Notes: a model not told the origin generated them from the sequence alone. 51,944 bases of DNA from Acidimicrobiaceae bacterium (GCA_003133325.1 PKXA01000104.1:1-51944); one strand, 5' to 3'. Numbered from the stretch's first letter, positions 6,901 through 16,115 are shown. Numbers and translations are program-made.

Positions 6901-7983
6901 TTATTCTTCGGCCGCCGAAGCCTCTTGGGTGACACGCACCAGGGCATCCAGGATGTTTGAAGCGCGCCCGTCGTCGATCACTTCGCAGGCCAGGGCCACT
7001 CCTGCCGGGAAGTCGGCCGACTGCCCCATCACCACCAGCGAGGCGGCAGCATTGAGTACGGCGATGTCTCGGTGAGGTGACGGGTCACCGGCCACCACCC
7101 GCCGGATGGCTTCGGCGTTGACCGAGGCGTCTCCCCCTCGCAGGTCATCGAGGCTCGCCGGGGCGAATCCGAGCTCGGCCGGGTCGACCCGGAAGATCGA
7201 CGTCTCATACTCGGTGCCGCTACCGGTCAAGTTCCGCCGCAGTTCATGGACGGTGGACGGACCGGTGGTGCTCAGCTCGTCGAGGCCGTCGTCGCCGTAG
7301 ACGATCATCGCCCGCTCGGCCTCGTTGGCGGCCAGCACGCCCAGCATCTTGTCGGCCATCGAGCGGTCGCTCACCCCCACCACCTGATACCGAGCACGTC
7401 CCGGATTGGCCAGGGGCCCGAGATAGTTGAAGACGGTCGGAACCCCGAGCTCTCGGCGGATGGGGGCGGCGAAACGCATGGCCGGGTGGAATCGCGGGGC
7501 GAAGCAGAACCCCATCCCCACCTCGTCGATGCAGCGGACCACACCAGCAGGTCCGAGGTCGGCCACGACTCCCAGGGCTTCCAGCACATCAGCCGCACCC
7601 ACCGCCGACGATGACGCCCTGCCACCGTGCTTGCACACCTTGGCGCCGGTCGCCGCCACCACCAACGCGGCGATGGTCGACACGTTGATGCTGCGCAAGC
7701 GGTCGCCCCCGGTGCCACAGGTGTCGATCACGTCGAGCCCCTTCGGGAGTGGCAGGGGCACCGCGTGGGCCACCATGGCCCGCACGAACCCGGTCATCTC
7801 CTCCACCGACTCACCCTTGGCCCGCAGGGCGATGACCAGGCCGGCGACCTGCGCAGGGGTGGCAGTGCCGGACAACACCTGGCCGAGCACTGCCTCCGCC
7901 TCGTCGGCGGTCAGCGAGCTGCCGATCAACAGGCGGCTCAGCACCCCGGGCCACCCGCCGAGGTCCTCGAATACCACCGGCAC
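6901..7983 (-). CDS. trpD: Anthranilate phosphoribosyltransferase
   Basis: Transfers phosphoribose from PRPP to anthranilate, the second step of tryptophan synthesis, in the cytoplasm. About 360 aa, normal length. Visible family signatures: DVIDTCGTGGDRLRSINVST for PRPP binding, KHGGRASSSAVGAADVLEALG, GFCFAPRFHPAMRFAAPIR and FNYLGPLANPGR. The usual KHGNRAxSS is KHGGRASSS here. The start is uncertain: GTG codons at 7983, 7977 and 8004 are in frame. The gene begins within ~25 nt of the acyl-CoA dehydrogenase stop, so both are probably co-transcribed. No other trp genes are in the window. Confidence 0.93.
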   Translation of the reverse strand: MPVVFEDLGGWPGVLSRLLIGSSLTADEAEAVLGQVLSGTATPAQVAGLVIALRAKGESVEEMTGFVRAMVAHAVPLPLPKGLDVIDTCGTGGDRLRSINVSTIAALVVAATGAKVCKHGGRASSSAVGAADVLEALGVVADLGPAGVVRCIDEVGMGFCFAPRFHPAMRFAAPIRRELGVPTVFNYLGPLANPGRARYQVVGVSDRSMADKMLGVLAANEAERAMIVYGDDGLDELSTTGPSTVHELRRNLTGSGTEYETSIFRVDPAELGFAPASLDDLRGGDASVNAEAIRRVVAGDPSPHRDIAVLNAAASLVVMGQSADFPAGVALACEVIDDGRASNILDALVRVTQEASAAEE

Positions 7984-8006
7984 TGTCCGTCCCACCACCG
8001 GCACCG

Positions 8007-9194
8007 TCAGTCCCACCACAGGTCGTGTCCGAGCACGCCACGGGCGATGAGCCCCAGTTGCACCTGGGAGGTCCCCTCCACGATGGTCAACTGGCGGGCA
8101 TCCCGGTACCAGAGCTCGGTGGGATGGTCCTCCATATATCCGGCCGCCCCCAGAAGCTGTACGGCCAGGCCCGACGCCCGCACCGCCAACTCGGTAGCGA
8201 AGTACTTGGCCATGGAAAGGAACGGCACGTACTCCTTGGTGAACTTCCCCTGATCGGCCAGCCAGGCGGACCGGTAGGTCAGCAGACGGGCCGCCTCGAT
8301 GTCCACCGCCACCTTGGCGATCTCCCACTGGATCCCCTGAAAGTCAGCGATCACCCCGCCGAAAGCCTCCCGCTGTTTCACGTACTCGGTGGCGTACATC
8401 AGGGCACCCTCGGCCAGCCCGATTCCCCGTGCCGCCACAATCGGTCGCATGGCGTTGAGGCCGAGCATGGCCAGGCGAAAGCCACCCACCTCGCCGATCA
8501 CGTTCTCGGCCGGAACCCTGACGTCGTCCAAGAGCAGCTCGCCGGTATCGACACCGCGCACGCCCATCTTGTGGTCGGTACGACCGACCGAGACGCCGTC
8601 CCACTCACGTTCCACGATGAAGGCGGTGATCGAGTCGTGCTTCCGTGAAGCCGGGTCGCCGGTTTTGGCAAACACCGTGTACCAATCGGCCTCGCGAACC
8701 CCCGACATCCAGCACTTGGTGCCGGAGAGAATCCAACCCGGCTCGCGGTCGCCGGCCGTATCGAGGTCGGGCACCGCTTTGGTGCGCATGCCGGCCACGT
8801 CGCTCCCCGCCTGGGGTTCGGACAGCCCGAAGGCGGCCCTCACCTCTCCGGTGGCGATTTTGGGTAGATACCGCCGCTTCTGTTCGTCGTTCCCGGCGAT
8901 GAGGATGGGACCAACCGGCAACCGGGTGAGCAACAACATCAGGGCGGCCGAGTTCGAGTACTTGGCCACCTCCTCGATGGCGATGGTCAGACCCAGAATG
9001 CCCGCACCCGAGCCGCCCAACTCGGTGGGTAGGCAGAGCCCCAGCAGATCAGCGTCCCGAAAGGCGTCGAAGATGTCCTGGGGGTACTCGCTGGTGGTGT
9101 CGATCTCCCGGGCCCGGGGTTTGATCTTGTCCTGGGCCAGGCGCCGCACACTTTCCTGGAGGGCTGTCAGTTCGGGAGAAAAGTCGAAGTCCAC
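8007..9194 (-). CDS. Acyl-CoA dehydrogenase
   Basis: FAD-dependent oxidation of an acyl-CoA to the 2-enoyl-CoA in fatty acid or branched-chain amino acid breakdown. About 395 aa, normal length. Signatures include AFGLSEPQAGSDVAGMRT and WILSGTKCWMSGVREADWY of the middle domain. In the C-terminal helical domain, QREAFGGVIADFQGIQW and AAGYMEDHPTELWYRDARQL include the loop around the usual catalytic region. The GTG at 9194 is chosen because TAGCCT lies 8 nt upstream, pointing to a leaderless mRNA; GTG 9218 is an upstream alternative. The substrate cannot be told. Confidence 0.92.
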   Translation of the reverse strand: MDFDFSPELTALQESVRRLAQDKIKPRAREIDTTSEYPQDIFDAFRDADLLGLCLPTELGGSGAGILGLTIAIEEVAKYSNSAALMLLLTRLPVGPILIAGNDEQKRRYLPKIATGEVRAAFGLSEPQAGSDVAGMRTKAVPDLDTAGDREPGWILSGTKCWMSGVREADWYTVFAKTGDPASRKHDSITAFIVEREWDGVSVGRTDHKMGVRGVDTGELLLDDVRVPAENVIGEVGGFRLAMLGLNAMRPIVAARGIGLAEGALMYATEYVKQREAFGGVIADFQGIQWEIAKVAVDIEAARLLTYRSAWLADQGKFTKEYVPFLSMAKYFATELAVRASGLAVQLLGAAGYMEDHPTELWYRDARQLTIVEGTSQVQLGLIARGVLGHDLWWD

Positions 9195-9202
9195 GGTCGC
9201 CG

Positions 9203-9208
9203 AGGCTA
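9203..9208 (-). promoter_or_regulatory. -10 element, leaderless acyl-CoA dehydrogenase gene
   Basis: Minus-strand TAGCCT, 8 nt before GTG 9194. No clear -35 seen. Confidence 0.5.
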
Positions 9209-9218
9209 CCCGAGGCAC

Positions 9219-9592
9219 ACCAGAGGCTGGGGTGGGCCGGGTTGGGGACGCTCAGATCACCGGTTGTCGGGATCCCGGATGTGAGCGGAGTCTGGTGGTG
9301 ACGGGATCAGGTGGTGTCGCCCGCCGCGTCCCGGCGCAGCTCATGGCAACCATTGGGGGATCACACACTCCTCAATCGCCGCGACTCCGCGAAAAGACCC
9401 TTTCGTCAGTCGATATGACGCTCCGGGTGTTGCTCACCTATCGAAGCGCGGCAATTGAGAAGAATGCGAAGGTGAGTAGGGAAGCCGTGGCGCCCATCAA
9501 GTGCCCGACACTCTTCTTGACCGCCGGCCGCCGGCCGCCGGCCTCCGAGCAACGAGCAACGACCAACGACCAACGACCGCGAAGCTTTGCCC
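9219..9592. other. Gene-free stretch with short repeats
   Basis: I see no credible gene. It holds a CCGGCCG run (9521-9541) and a 7-bp tandem repeat (9546-9578), and it borders the decayed genes at 9593-10566. Confidence 0.5.
9546..9578. repeat. 7-bp tandem repeat, about 4.7 copies
   Basis: Units CGAGCAA, CGAGCAA, CGACCAA, CGACCAA, CGACC in the gene-free stretch next to two pseudogenes. Confidence 0.8.
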
Positions 9593-10060
9593 TCACCTGC
9601 CGGTGGGTGAAGGGGCGATCTCCCCCCGACCTGCCTGTTGGAGGTCGGCTGGGAGCCGTACGCCGGCAACGTTGGCCGCCACCTGAAGTTGAGTCCGCCA
9701 CTCGATGATGGCCAGCCGTTGTGCATTTTGGGTATCGGGCAAGTTGTCGAAATCATTGCCCGGAAGGTCCGCGGCCGACACGCTCAACTAGTTGTCCTCG
9801 AGGTAGTAGGTGTCGGCATAGGGGGCATTCAACTTCGAGAGGGTGGAATCCGCGGGGTCGAGCGACTGGGCGGAAACCACACAGCTGGCGAACCGGTGCT
9901 CGAGTTGGGACATCTCATCACCAGCAGCCTGAGGGGTAATCGTGTGTGTGCGGTAACCGTCGAGGATCGGGTCCGCCCCGAGGAGGAGCTGGTTCACGGG
10001 AAGTCGAACCTGTTCAACCTTGGCCACGTAGGCGCGAATGGCGGCCGCCGGTGGACGGCG
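9593..10060 (-). pseudogene. Decayed helical protein gene with in-frame TAG
   Basis: One minus-strand frame carries ~90 residues (including AYVAKVEQVRLPVNQLLLGA and DEMSQLEHRFASCVVSAQS), then a TAG at 9788-9790, then another ~65 residues in the same frame (DFDNLPDTQNAQRLAIIEW, TQLQVAANVAGVRLPADLQQ). Both halves look like one helical protein, so the TAG is likely a nonsense mutation. The 5' end merges into the lipoprotein pseudogene without a clear start. The family is not recognised. Confidence 0.55.
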
Positions 10061-10566
10061 TGGCCGACACGGTAACGACGAACCACTTGCCCTCAACTCC
10101 CTGGCCGGAGGCAGTGCCGGCCGCCTTGTCCCCGGTGAACAGGTAGAGCGGTGATCCGTTGTAGGTGACCTGATTGGTGCCGTCGGGCAGGTTGGTCGTG
10201 GCGAATGTCCCCACCAGACCGCTGGCCGTCACCGGCTTCGACCCTGCCGCGACAGTAAATGGCGGCCAGACCTGGGCCACACCCGCCAGTCCCGGAGCAC
10301 TGCCCGTTCTCGTCGGCCGTGAAGCGTTACAGCATTGCTCCTGGTGGATCCACCAGGATCGTCCCGAGAGTGGCATTGGTGGTTGAACGGATGGCTGTGG
10401 CCGAAGCCGGACTTCCGGAACCGGCCGAGTGAGCCGTATCCGGGTTGGCATGGGTGTTGCCTGACACGGCCGAAGTCGGCGCCGAGCCACAGGCGGATGC
10501 AACCAGTGCCACCGACAGCACAGCTCCGGCCACGACATGCGGCGAGATGGGGCGGACGGGAACCAA
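10014..10566 (-). pseudogene. Lipoprotein of secreted-repeat family (COG4315), nonsense plus frameshift
   Basis: The 5' part encodes a lipoprotein signal (AGAVLSVALVASACGSAP) and LGTILVDPPGAML, then TAA at 10327-10329 where the family has Tyr in LYRFTAD. The same frame resumes RFTADENGQCSGTGGC, then one base out of phase AQVWPPFTV continues the family pattern, so a frameshift sits near 10276-10281. The rest (LPDGTNQVTYNGSPLYLFTG, GQGVEGKWFVVT) is typical of this envelope lipoprotein repeat (PF03640-like). The natural 3' end is lost and runs into the neighbouring remnant. Two independent lesions make sequencing error a less likely explanation. Confidence 0.75.
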
Positions 10567-10756
10567 TTCCGGCGTGGCACCGTGCCGGTCCTGCCCTCCG
10601 GATCACTCCCGTCGGTTCCTCAAGATCTGGTTTCCAATGTGCATGGCGTCGTCCTCCGCGTCGTCTTCAGGTGTCGATGGGTGAGGTATCTGGAAGTGAC
10701 TACGGGCGAACGGGGCCGGATGTTCACCAGGTCATGAATGAAGCCCATCATCGATC

Positions 10757-10762
10757 TAGGCT
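10757..10762 (+). promoter_or_regulatory. -10 element, leaderless SDR gene
   Basis: TAGGCT, 8 nt, then GTG 10771. No convincing -35. Confidence 0.5.
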
Positions 10763-10770
10763 CACCGACC

Positions 10771-11766
10771 GTGACCTCCCCATCCTCTGGTCCCGACTCT
10801 GGTCCCGACTCTGGTCCCGACTCCCGGCGAGCCGGCCTCCCTCTTCCCCCCGATCCGGGTGCCGCCGCACTGCCCGCCGGGTCCTACGACGGCTCGGTGG
10901 TCATCGTCACCGGTGGGGGCACCGGGCTGGGCAAAGCCATTGCCATCGAGTTCGCCCGGCTCGGCGCCTCGGTCGGGATTCTCTCCCGCAAGGACGAACA
11001 CCGCGCCGCCGGGGTCGCGGCAGTCGAATCGGTGATCCGGGAGTCTCGGACCGGGGGCCGGGCTTGGGCCGTTCCGTGCGACATCCGGGATCCGGAGTCC
11101 ATCTCGGTCGCCTTCGACAGCGTGGAGTCCGAACTGGGTGCCATCGATGTGCTGATCAACAACGCCGCCGGCAACTTTCCGGTTCCGGCCGAGGACATGA
11201 GCCCGAACGCATGGCGGACGGTGGTGGACATCGTCCTCAACGGCACGTTCTACTGCTCGAGGGAGTTGGCCCGGCGCCTCATCCCCGACGGCAGGGATGG
11301 GGCCATCGTCAACGTCGGCGCCTCTTATGCCTGGACGGGTGGGCCCGGATTTGCCCATTCGGCGGCAGCCAAGGCCGGCGTGAAGAACATGACCGAGACC
11401 CTGGCCGTCGAGTGGGCTCCGTATGGGATACGGGTCAATGGCCTGGTCCCGGGCCTGATGCCCCACGAGGACGAGACGGCGGCCATCGCCGCGGTGCCGG
11501 GTAAGCACGTGGGTCAGGACTCCCGAGTTCCGGCGGGAAGGGTGGGGTTTCCCCGTGAACTGGCCTGGGCCGCCACTTACCTCTGTTCTCCCTTCGCCTC
11601 CTACATCAGCGGTCACTCCCTGGTGGTGGACGGGGCAAACTGGCAGCGACGCCATACCGTCATGCCACCGTTCACCCCCATCCGGGAACAGTTGGGCCGA
11701 CCGCCGTTCGGAGAGAGTGCGCCGGGCACCGTTGGCACTCCCCCGGCCAAAGGAGTTTCATCATGA
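10771..11766 (+). CDS. SDR oxidoreductase, 2,4-dienoyl-CoA reductase-like
   Basis: NAD(P)-dependent short-chain dehydrogenase of ~331 aa. The Rossmann motif is VIVTGGGTGLGKAIAIEFAR; the NNAG motif is VLINNAAGNF. The usual YxxxK active site is replaced by FAHSAAAKAGVKNMT, where Lys is kept but Tyr is missing, as in 2,4-dienoyl-CoA reductases. This supports a role in degrading unsaturated acyl-CoAs. The N-terminal ~40 residues are low complexity and include SGPD three times, encoded by a 12-bp tandem repeat (10787-10822). GTG 10771 is chosen from the -10 spacing; ATG 10738 is the longer option. It overlaps the enoyl-CoA hydratase gene by ATGA. Confidence 0.85.
   Translation: MTSPSSGPDSGPDSGPDSRRAGLPLPPDPGAAALPAGSYDGSVVIVTGGGTGLGKAIAIEFARLGASVGILSRKDEHRAAGVAAVESVIRESRTGGRAWAVPCDIRDPESISVAFDSVESELGAIDVLINNAAGNFPVPAEDMSPNAWRTVVDIVLNGTFYCSRELARRLIPDGRDGAIVNVGASYAWTGGPGFAHSAAAKAGVKNMTETLAVEWAPYGIRVNGLVPGLMPHEDETAAIAAVPGKHVGQDSRVPAGRVGFPRELAWAATYLCSPFASYISGHSLVVDGANWQRRHTVMPPFTPIREQLGRPPFGESAPGTVGTPPAKGVSS
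10787..10822. repeat. 12-bp tandem repeat, 3 copies, coding
   Basis: CTGGTCCCGACT three times, encoding SGPD repeats in the disordered N-terminus of the SDR. Confidence 0.9.
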
Positions 11767-12566
11767 GCGATCTCACTGCCGCCGAACGGGACCTGATCCG
11801 TTGCGAGGTCGACGGTTCCATCGCCGTCATCACCAACAACCGACCCGAGAAACACAACGCCATGAGCGATGAGATGGATAGGCGTTTGTGGGAGGTTCTG
11901 GCCGAGTTGCGCGACCTCCCCGACCTGCGGGCCATCGTGTGGCGCGGGGAAGGGAAGTCGTTTTCCTCGGGTCGGGACACCAGCCAACTCGGGCTGCGGC
12001 TGGAGGACATCTCTGACCTCGAGTTCATCGAACGTGGCCACCGCCCAACCCAGATGTTCCTCACCATGCCCTGTCCCATCATCTGCGCGTTGAAAGGCTG
12101 GGTGATCGGCGGGGCATTTGAGCGGGCTCTGCTCTGCGACATCCGGATCGCGTCTATCGGCACGCGGATGATGCTCCCCGAGGTCGTCCACGGAGTGATT
12201 CCCGATTCCGGCGGAGTGGCCCGGTTGTTTCAGATGGCCGGCCACGGTCTGGCCAGTGACCTGGCCCTCACCGGACGGGTGATGGGTGCCGAAGAGGCCC
12301 TCGGCCACGGGGTGATCAGTCGGCTGGTGGCCGATGACGCCGCACTCGATGAGTTGGCCCTCGATATGGCGAAGAAGATCGCCACCGCTCCCGCATTCAC
12401 CGTGAAGATGGCCCGCCGGACCCTGTCCAGCCTGGGCTCATTCGAAGTCCAGCGCTCCATCGCCGAGGAGGCCATCGCCCAGTCGATGGTGTTCGCCTCG
12501 GGCGATTACGCCGAGATGAAGGCGGCCCGCACCCAGGATCGCCTCCCGGCATACCGGAAGCGCTGA
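11763..12566 (+). CDS. Enoyl-CoA hydratase/isomerase family protein
   Basis: Crotonase-fold enzyme of 267 aa acting on acyl-CoA thioesters, probably hydrating 2-enoyl-CoA. Oxyanion-hole segments are visible: KSFSSGRDTSQLG for the first and CALKGWVIGGAFERALLCDI for the second. The Glu-rich catalytic region reads RMMLPEVVHGVIPDSGGVAR. The C-terminus KAARTQDRLPAYRKR resembles the usual crotonase tail. It overlaps the SDR stop by 4 nt (ATGA) and has a GGAG ribosome-binding site, so the two are translationally coupled and likely act in the same acyl-CoA pathway. Confidence 0.9.
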   Translation: MSDLTAAERDLIRCEVDGSIAVITNNRPEKHNAMSDEMDRRLWEVLAELRDLPDLRAIVWRGEGKSFSSGRDTSQLGLRLEDISDLEFIERGHRPTQMFLTMPCPIICALKGWVIGGAFERALLCDIRIASIGTRMMLPEVVHGVIPDSGGVARLFQMAGHGLASDLALTGRVMGAEEALGHGVISRLVADDAALDELALDMAKKIATAPAFTVKMARRTLSSLGSFEVQRSIAEEAIAQSMVFASGDYAEMKAARTQDRLPAYRKR

Positions 12567-12614
12567 TTGGGTGGCGGAGGTTCGAGCCGGGCCGGTTCCG
12601 GGTAGAAAGTACCT

Positions 12615-13490
12615 ATGCCCAACTCCACCAACACTGATACACGCCCGATCGAGCACTCAGGGACCTTCGACCTGGGCGAGCTGACAGTGCACCGTCTCGG
12701 CTTCGGCGCCATGCGTATCACCGGGAAGGGTATCTGGGGTGAGCCGGACGATCGGGCCGAGTGTGTCCGGGTCGTGCGACGCGCGGTGGAGCTCGGCGTA
12801 GATCTCATCGACACCGCCGACTCCTATGGCCCCTACGTGAGCGAGGAGATCATCCGGGAGGCACTGCACCCGTATGCCGACGATCTGGTCATCGCCACCA
12901 AGGCCGGGCTGGTGCGCACCGGGCCCGACGAGTGGCCGCCGATGGGCCGGCCGGAGTATCTACGCCAAGAATGCGAGATGAGCCTCCGGCGTCTCGGCCT
13001 CGACCGGATCGACCTCTTCCAACTGCACCGGATCGACCCGAAGGTGCCGGCCGAGGAGCAGTTCGGGCTGCTGGCCGATCTGATCGCCGAGGGCAAGGTG
13101 CGCCACGTGGGTCTCTCCGAAGTGTCGGTCGACGAGATCAAGGCCGCCCAGGCGATCGTGCCGGTCGTGAGTGTCCAGAACCTCTACAACCTCACCAACC
13201 GGTCCTCGGAGGCGGTGCTCGACTACTGCGAAGGCGAAGGACTTGGATTCATTCCCTGGTTCCCCATCGCCGCGGGTGAGCTGGCCAAGCCGGGAGGCGC
13301 GGTGGACAAGATCACCCGGGATACCGGTGCCACCCCGCCGCAGGTCGCCCTGGCCTGGCTGCTCCACCATTCACCGGTCCTCCTCCCGATCCCGGGTACA
13401 TCGTCGGTCGCCCATCTCGAGGAGAACTGCGGAGGGGCCACCGTGGAGTTGAGCGATGAGCAGATGGAGTCGCTCTCCTCGGCCACGTAG
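12615..13490 (+). CDS. Aldo/keto reductase
   Basis: NADPH-dependent reductase with a TIM barrel, 291 aa. The catalytic tetrad is visible: Asp and Tyr in [15 protein letters not shown], Lys in [13 protein letters not shown], His in [12 protein letters not shown]. The C-terminal NADPH site appears as [17 protein letters not shown]. The substrate is unknown. It starts 48 nt after the enoyl-CoA hydratase; a TAGAAA hexamer 6 nt before the ATG may be its own weak -10, so it could be transcribed alone. Confidence 0.92.
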   Translation: MPNSTNTDTRPIEHSGTFDLGELTVHRLGFGAMRITGKGIWGEPDDRAECVRVVRRAVELGVDLIDTADSYGPYVSEEIIREALHPYADDLVIATKAGLVRTGPDEWPPMGRPEYLRQECEMSLRRLGLDRIDLFQLHRIDPKVPAEEQFGLLADLIAEGKVRHVGLSEVSVDEIKAAQAIVPVVSVQNLYNLTNRSSEAVLDYCEGEGLGFIPWFPIAAGELAKPGGAVDKITRDTGATPPQVALAWLLHHSPVLLPIPGTSSVAHLEENCGGATVELSDEQMESLSSAT

Positions 13491-13555
13491 GCGTCGATCG
13501 CGTCCGCAAAGGCAACCGCCGGTCGGTGCGTCAGCACTCCAGGGCGGTCGGGGCG

Positions 13556-14839
13556 TCAGGACGCCGCAGCTCCGAATACCAGCGGAGCCGACCTCACCCC
13601 GGCGATCACCGGGGAAGCCGTCCGCATCACCGGCCCGGCCGACTCCACCGATCCGAAGCGGGCCAGGAGCTCTTCGAGCACAACCCGTCCCTCCATGCGG
13701 GCCAGGGCGGCTCCTATGCAGAAGTGGGCACCGAACCCGAACGCCAGGTGCGGATTGGGATCCCGGGCAGCGTCGAAGCGCTCTCCGGTGGACCCGAACA
13801 CCGCCTCGTCGCGGTTGGCCGAGGCGTACAACATCAAGACCGGATCACCACTGGAGATCTGCTGGTCACCCAGGATGGTGTCCCGGGTGGCGGTGCGCAT
13901 GAACGACACCACCGGGGTCGTCCACCGCAGCATCTCCTCGACGGCAATGGCCAACGCCCGCGGGGCGGAACCCGCCACCCGGGTACGGAGCGTGCCCCAC
14001 TCCCCCGGTGTCTCGGCGAACCCCACCAGCCCACCCGACAACATGTTCCGGGTGGTCTCATTGCCGGCCACCAGTAGCTGCACCAGAAACATGGCCAATT
14101 CGGCGTCGGACAGACGTTCGCCCTCGATCTCGGCAGCCGCCAACTCCGAAATGATGTCGTCGGCCGGTGCCAGTCGCCGGTCAGCGGCCGCCGCCAGCAG
14201 GTAATTGACCAGTTCTGCACTCAAGGCCTGACGTTCCTCTTCGGGCCAGTCGGTGGCACCGGGGATGACCGCCTCGGACCATCGGAACAGCCGAGACCAT
14301 TCGGACTCGGGAAGGCCGAGGAGATCACTGATGACTTGCAGGGGCAGGGGAACTGCCAACTCGGACACCACGTCAACCGGTACACCCGGCTCCAATCGGT
14401 CCACCAGAGTGCGGGCCCGGGCCCGCACGCCGTCTTCCAACCCTCGGATGAACGACGGGCGGAAGCCGGGTTGCACCAGGGCTCGATACCGGGTGTGATC
14501 GGGTGGATCGGTGTGCATCATGGACGGCGGCGTCGGGTACCCGCTTCCGATCTCGAAGACCATGACCCCTTTCCCCGAGCAGAAGGTGTCGGGGTCCCGA
14601 GAGACGGCGGTCACCTCGGCGTGGCGGCTGGCCACCCAGAAGCCGAGTGTGGGGTTGCGGGTCACCGGCGCTTCCGCCCGCAGACGGGCATAGAGCGGGA
14701 ACGGGTCACCGGCGTAGAACGCCGGATCGAGGAGCGGGGCCGTGAGATCGTCGGCTCGGTGATCAGTGCTGTGATCCGACGCCGGTGACGTCACCGACCT
14801 CGCAGGCTCCGCGGGGGCGGCGGACGTCACCCGGGCCAC
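13556..14839 (-). CDS. Cytochrome P450
   Basis: Heme monooxygenase of ~427 aa. The I-helix motif is QLLVAGNETTRNMLSGG, the ExxR is in EEMLRWTTPVVS, and the heme Cys ligand is in AFGFGAHFCIGAALARMEGR. A bacterial class I enzyme needing separate ferredoxin and reductase is most likely; none is seen nearby. GTG 14839 is chosen because it lies just after the cupin stop (14844); GTG 14830 is also possible. Longer upstream starts overlap the cupin gene. The pairing with a cupin dioxygenase-like gene suggests oxidation of a shared small substrate. Confidence 0.93.
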   Translation of the reverse strand: MARVTSAAPAEPARSVTSPASDHSTDHRADDLTAPLLDPAFYAGDPFPLYARLRAEAPVTRNPTLGFWVASRHAEVTAVSRDPDTFCSGKGVMVFEIGSGYPTPPSMMHTDPPDHTRYRALVQPGFRPSFIRGLEDGVRARARTLVDRLEPGVPVDVVSELAVPLPLQVISDLLGLPESEWSRLFRWSEAVIPGATDWPEEERQALSAELVNYLLAAAADRRLAPADDIISELAAAEIEGERLSDAELAMFLVQLLVAGNETTRNMLSGGLVGFAETPGEWGTLRTRVAGSAPRALAIAVEEMLRWTTPVVSFMRTATRDTILGDQQISSGDPVLMLYASANRDEAVFGSTGERFDAARDPNPHLAFGFGAHFCIGAALARMEGRVVLEELLARFGSVESAGPVMRTASPVIAGVRSAPLVFGAAAS

Positions 14840-14843
14840 TTTG

Positions 14844-15314
14844 TCATCCGATGAGCACGCCGGCCGGTCGGTCGAACCCCTGAGCAACCGCCATCGCTTC
14901 GTAAGCCGCCAGGGTGCCGGCTCCGTCGGTAACGCTCTCGACCGAACCATCGGGCGCCAAGTTAAGATTGACCCCCTCCATCACGAACAGCACGTCCGTG
15001 ATCTCCTCATTGTCTTCCGGAACATCAAGGGTGTGTACAGACCCGGCGGGTTCCCGGATGTACGACCCAGAGGTATTGAAGAAGTCATATTCGAGGTAGT
15101 GCCATCGCCCCGAGATGGTGAAACCGTCCACCGGTCCGGTGTGCCGGTGGGTCTGGAGCCGGGCTCCGGGCTCGAACCGGTTGCGCACCACCCAGATGCC
15201 ATTGGCGGAGTCCACTCGCAATACCTTCAACCAGATGCCCCCGGTGGCATGCACCCACGGCAGGTCATCCTCGGCGGCATGGCGGACCACGTCGTCAGCG
15301 CTGACAATTGTCAT
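14844..15314 (-). CDS. Cupin protein, dihydroxyacetophenone dioxygenase-like
   Basis: Single cupin barrel of ~156 aa. The metal-binding pattern is seen in PGARLQTHRHTGPVDGFTIS (two His and a downstream acidic/His set) and EPAGSVHTLDVPED. The overall layout resembles 2,4'-dihydroxyacetophenone dioxygenase-type cupins, which cleave a C-C bond with a non-heme metal; this assignment is tentative. The ATG at 15314 follows a purine-rich GGAGGAAGAAGAG stretch. It ends 4 nt before the P450 start, so the two form an operon. Confidence 0.8.
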   Translation of the reverse strand: MTIVSADDVVRHAAEDDLPWVHATGGIWLKVLRVDSANGIWVVRNRFEPGARLQTHRHTGPVDGFTISGRWHYLEYDFFNTSGSYIREPAGSVHTLDVPEDNEEITDVLFVMEGVNLNLAPDGSVESVTDGAGTLAAYEAMAVAQGFDRPAGVLIG

Positions 15315-15371
15315 CTCTTCTTCCTCCCCGCATCCGTCTCCGGAGGCGATCAACTCACGTCCCCGGTTGTT

Positions 15372-15995
15372 TCAGTACTGGCCAATCCGCTGGTCAGGAT
15401 TGGTGTCGATCAGATGTTGTCCACTCACCGACACTTGGGTGGTCCACACCGATCCGTCCCACCAGCGATAGTGGAATCTCCCACTGGGATCAGGATGCCA
15501 TCCCGGTGGTGGCAGGGCTTGCCGGGGGGCCTGGGACTCGACACCCTGTGGTGGCTCTAGAGCAGCAGCCTGCTTCGGCTCAGGTGACGGTGGGAATGCC
15601 GGTGACGTGGGCGGTAGCGGCAGGTACGAGTGACCTGGAACACCCGGATCAGGTGAGTTGGCCGGACGTGGGTAGGCGGGGAATTGCGAACCAGGGCGCA
15701 CCGGCTTCGCCTCGGAGGCTGTCGGCATTGGCCGGAGTGCCTGCCCATGGGAAGAGAACTGCTCCGCACCCATCCGGACCGCCCTCCTGGCATCGGTGTA
15801 CTTGGCAATGAGGTAGAGCACCAGACCCAACAGCACTGACAAGAACCAGAACAATGCCCAAATCGGTGAGGGGAGGCCCCATGGGGTTCGCCCCGTCGCC
15901 TTCCGGGTCCGTTCCGACAGGCGATACCCGATACCAGCCCAGATGAAGGCGAGTACGGCCAGAACTACCAGTTCGGGTGTCGACGCATGAATCAC
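15372..15995 (-). CDS. DUF2510 membrane protein
   Basis: About 207 aa. Two hydrophobic segments near the N-terminus (ELVVLAVLAFIWAGIGY and WALFWFLSVLLGLVLYLIA) anchor it in the membrane. A long Pro-rich linker follows, then a C-terminal DUF2510 module, PPGWHPDPSGRFHYRWWDGS, common in actinobacterial envelope proteins. The third GTG (15995) is chosen because TAGAGT lies 7 nt upstream. Function is unknown; DUF2510 modules often sit on membrane proteins with other small domains. Confidence 0.8.
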   Translation of the reverse strand: MIHASTPELVVLAVLAFIWAGIGYRLSERTRKATGRTPWGLPSPIWALFWFLSVLLGLVLYLIAKYTDARRAVRMGAEQFSSHGQALRPMPTASEAKPVRPGSQFPAYPRPANSPDPGVPGHSYLPLPPTSPAFPPSPEPKQAAALEPPQGVESQAPRQALPPPGWHPDPSGRFHYRWWDGSVWTTQVSVSGQHLIDTNPDQRIGQY

Positions 15996-16002
15996 CACCA
16001 CG

Positions 16003-16008
16003 ACTCTA
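16003..16008 (-). promoter_or_regulatory. -10 element, leaderless DUF2510 gene
   Basis: Minus-strand TAGAGT, 7 nt before GTG 15995. Confidence 0.5.
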
Positions 16009-16103
16009 GGTCGGCGCACGGCATCGGAATGTGGCGGGGCCGTGTGGGCAGTTTTCGCGGCTCATCACGGTCACCGACCCGAGCCGGAGCAGGTCCGAGG
16101 AGT

Positions 16104-16109
16104 TAGAAT
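16104..16109 (+). promoter_or_regulatory. -10 element, leaderless gene at 16116
   Basis: TAGAAT, 6 nt, then GTG 16116. Confidence 0.55.
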
Positions 16110-16115
16110 GAACTT

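Noticed and set aside
9788-9790. In-frame TAG as a programmed recoding site
   Set aside because: The neighbouring gene carries two further lesions and no recoding signal is visible; decay is the simpler reading.
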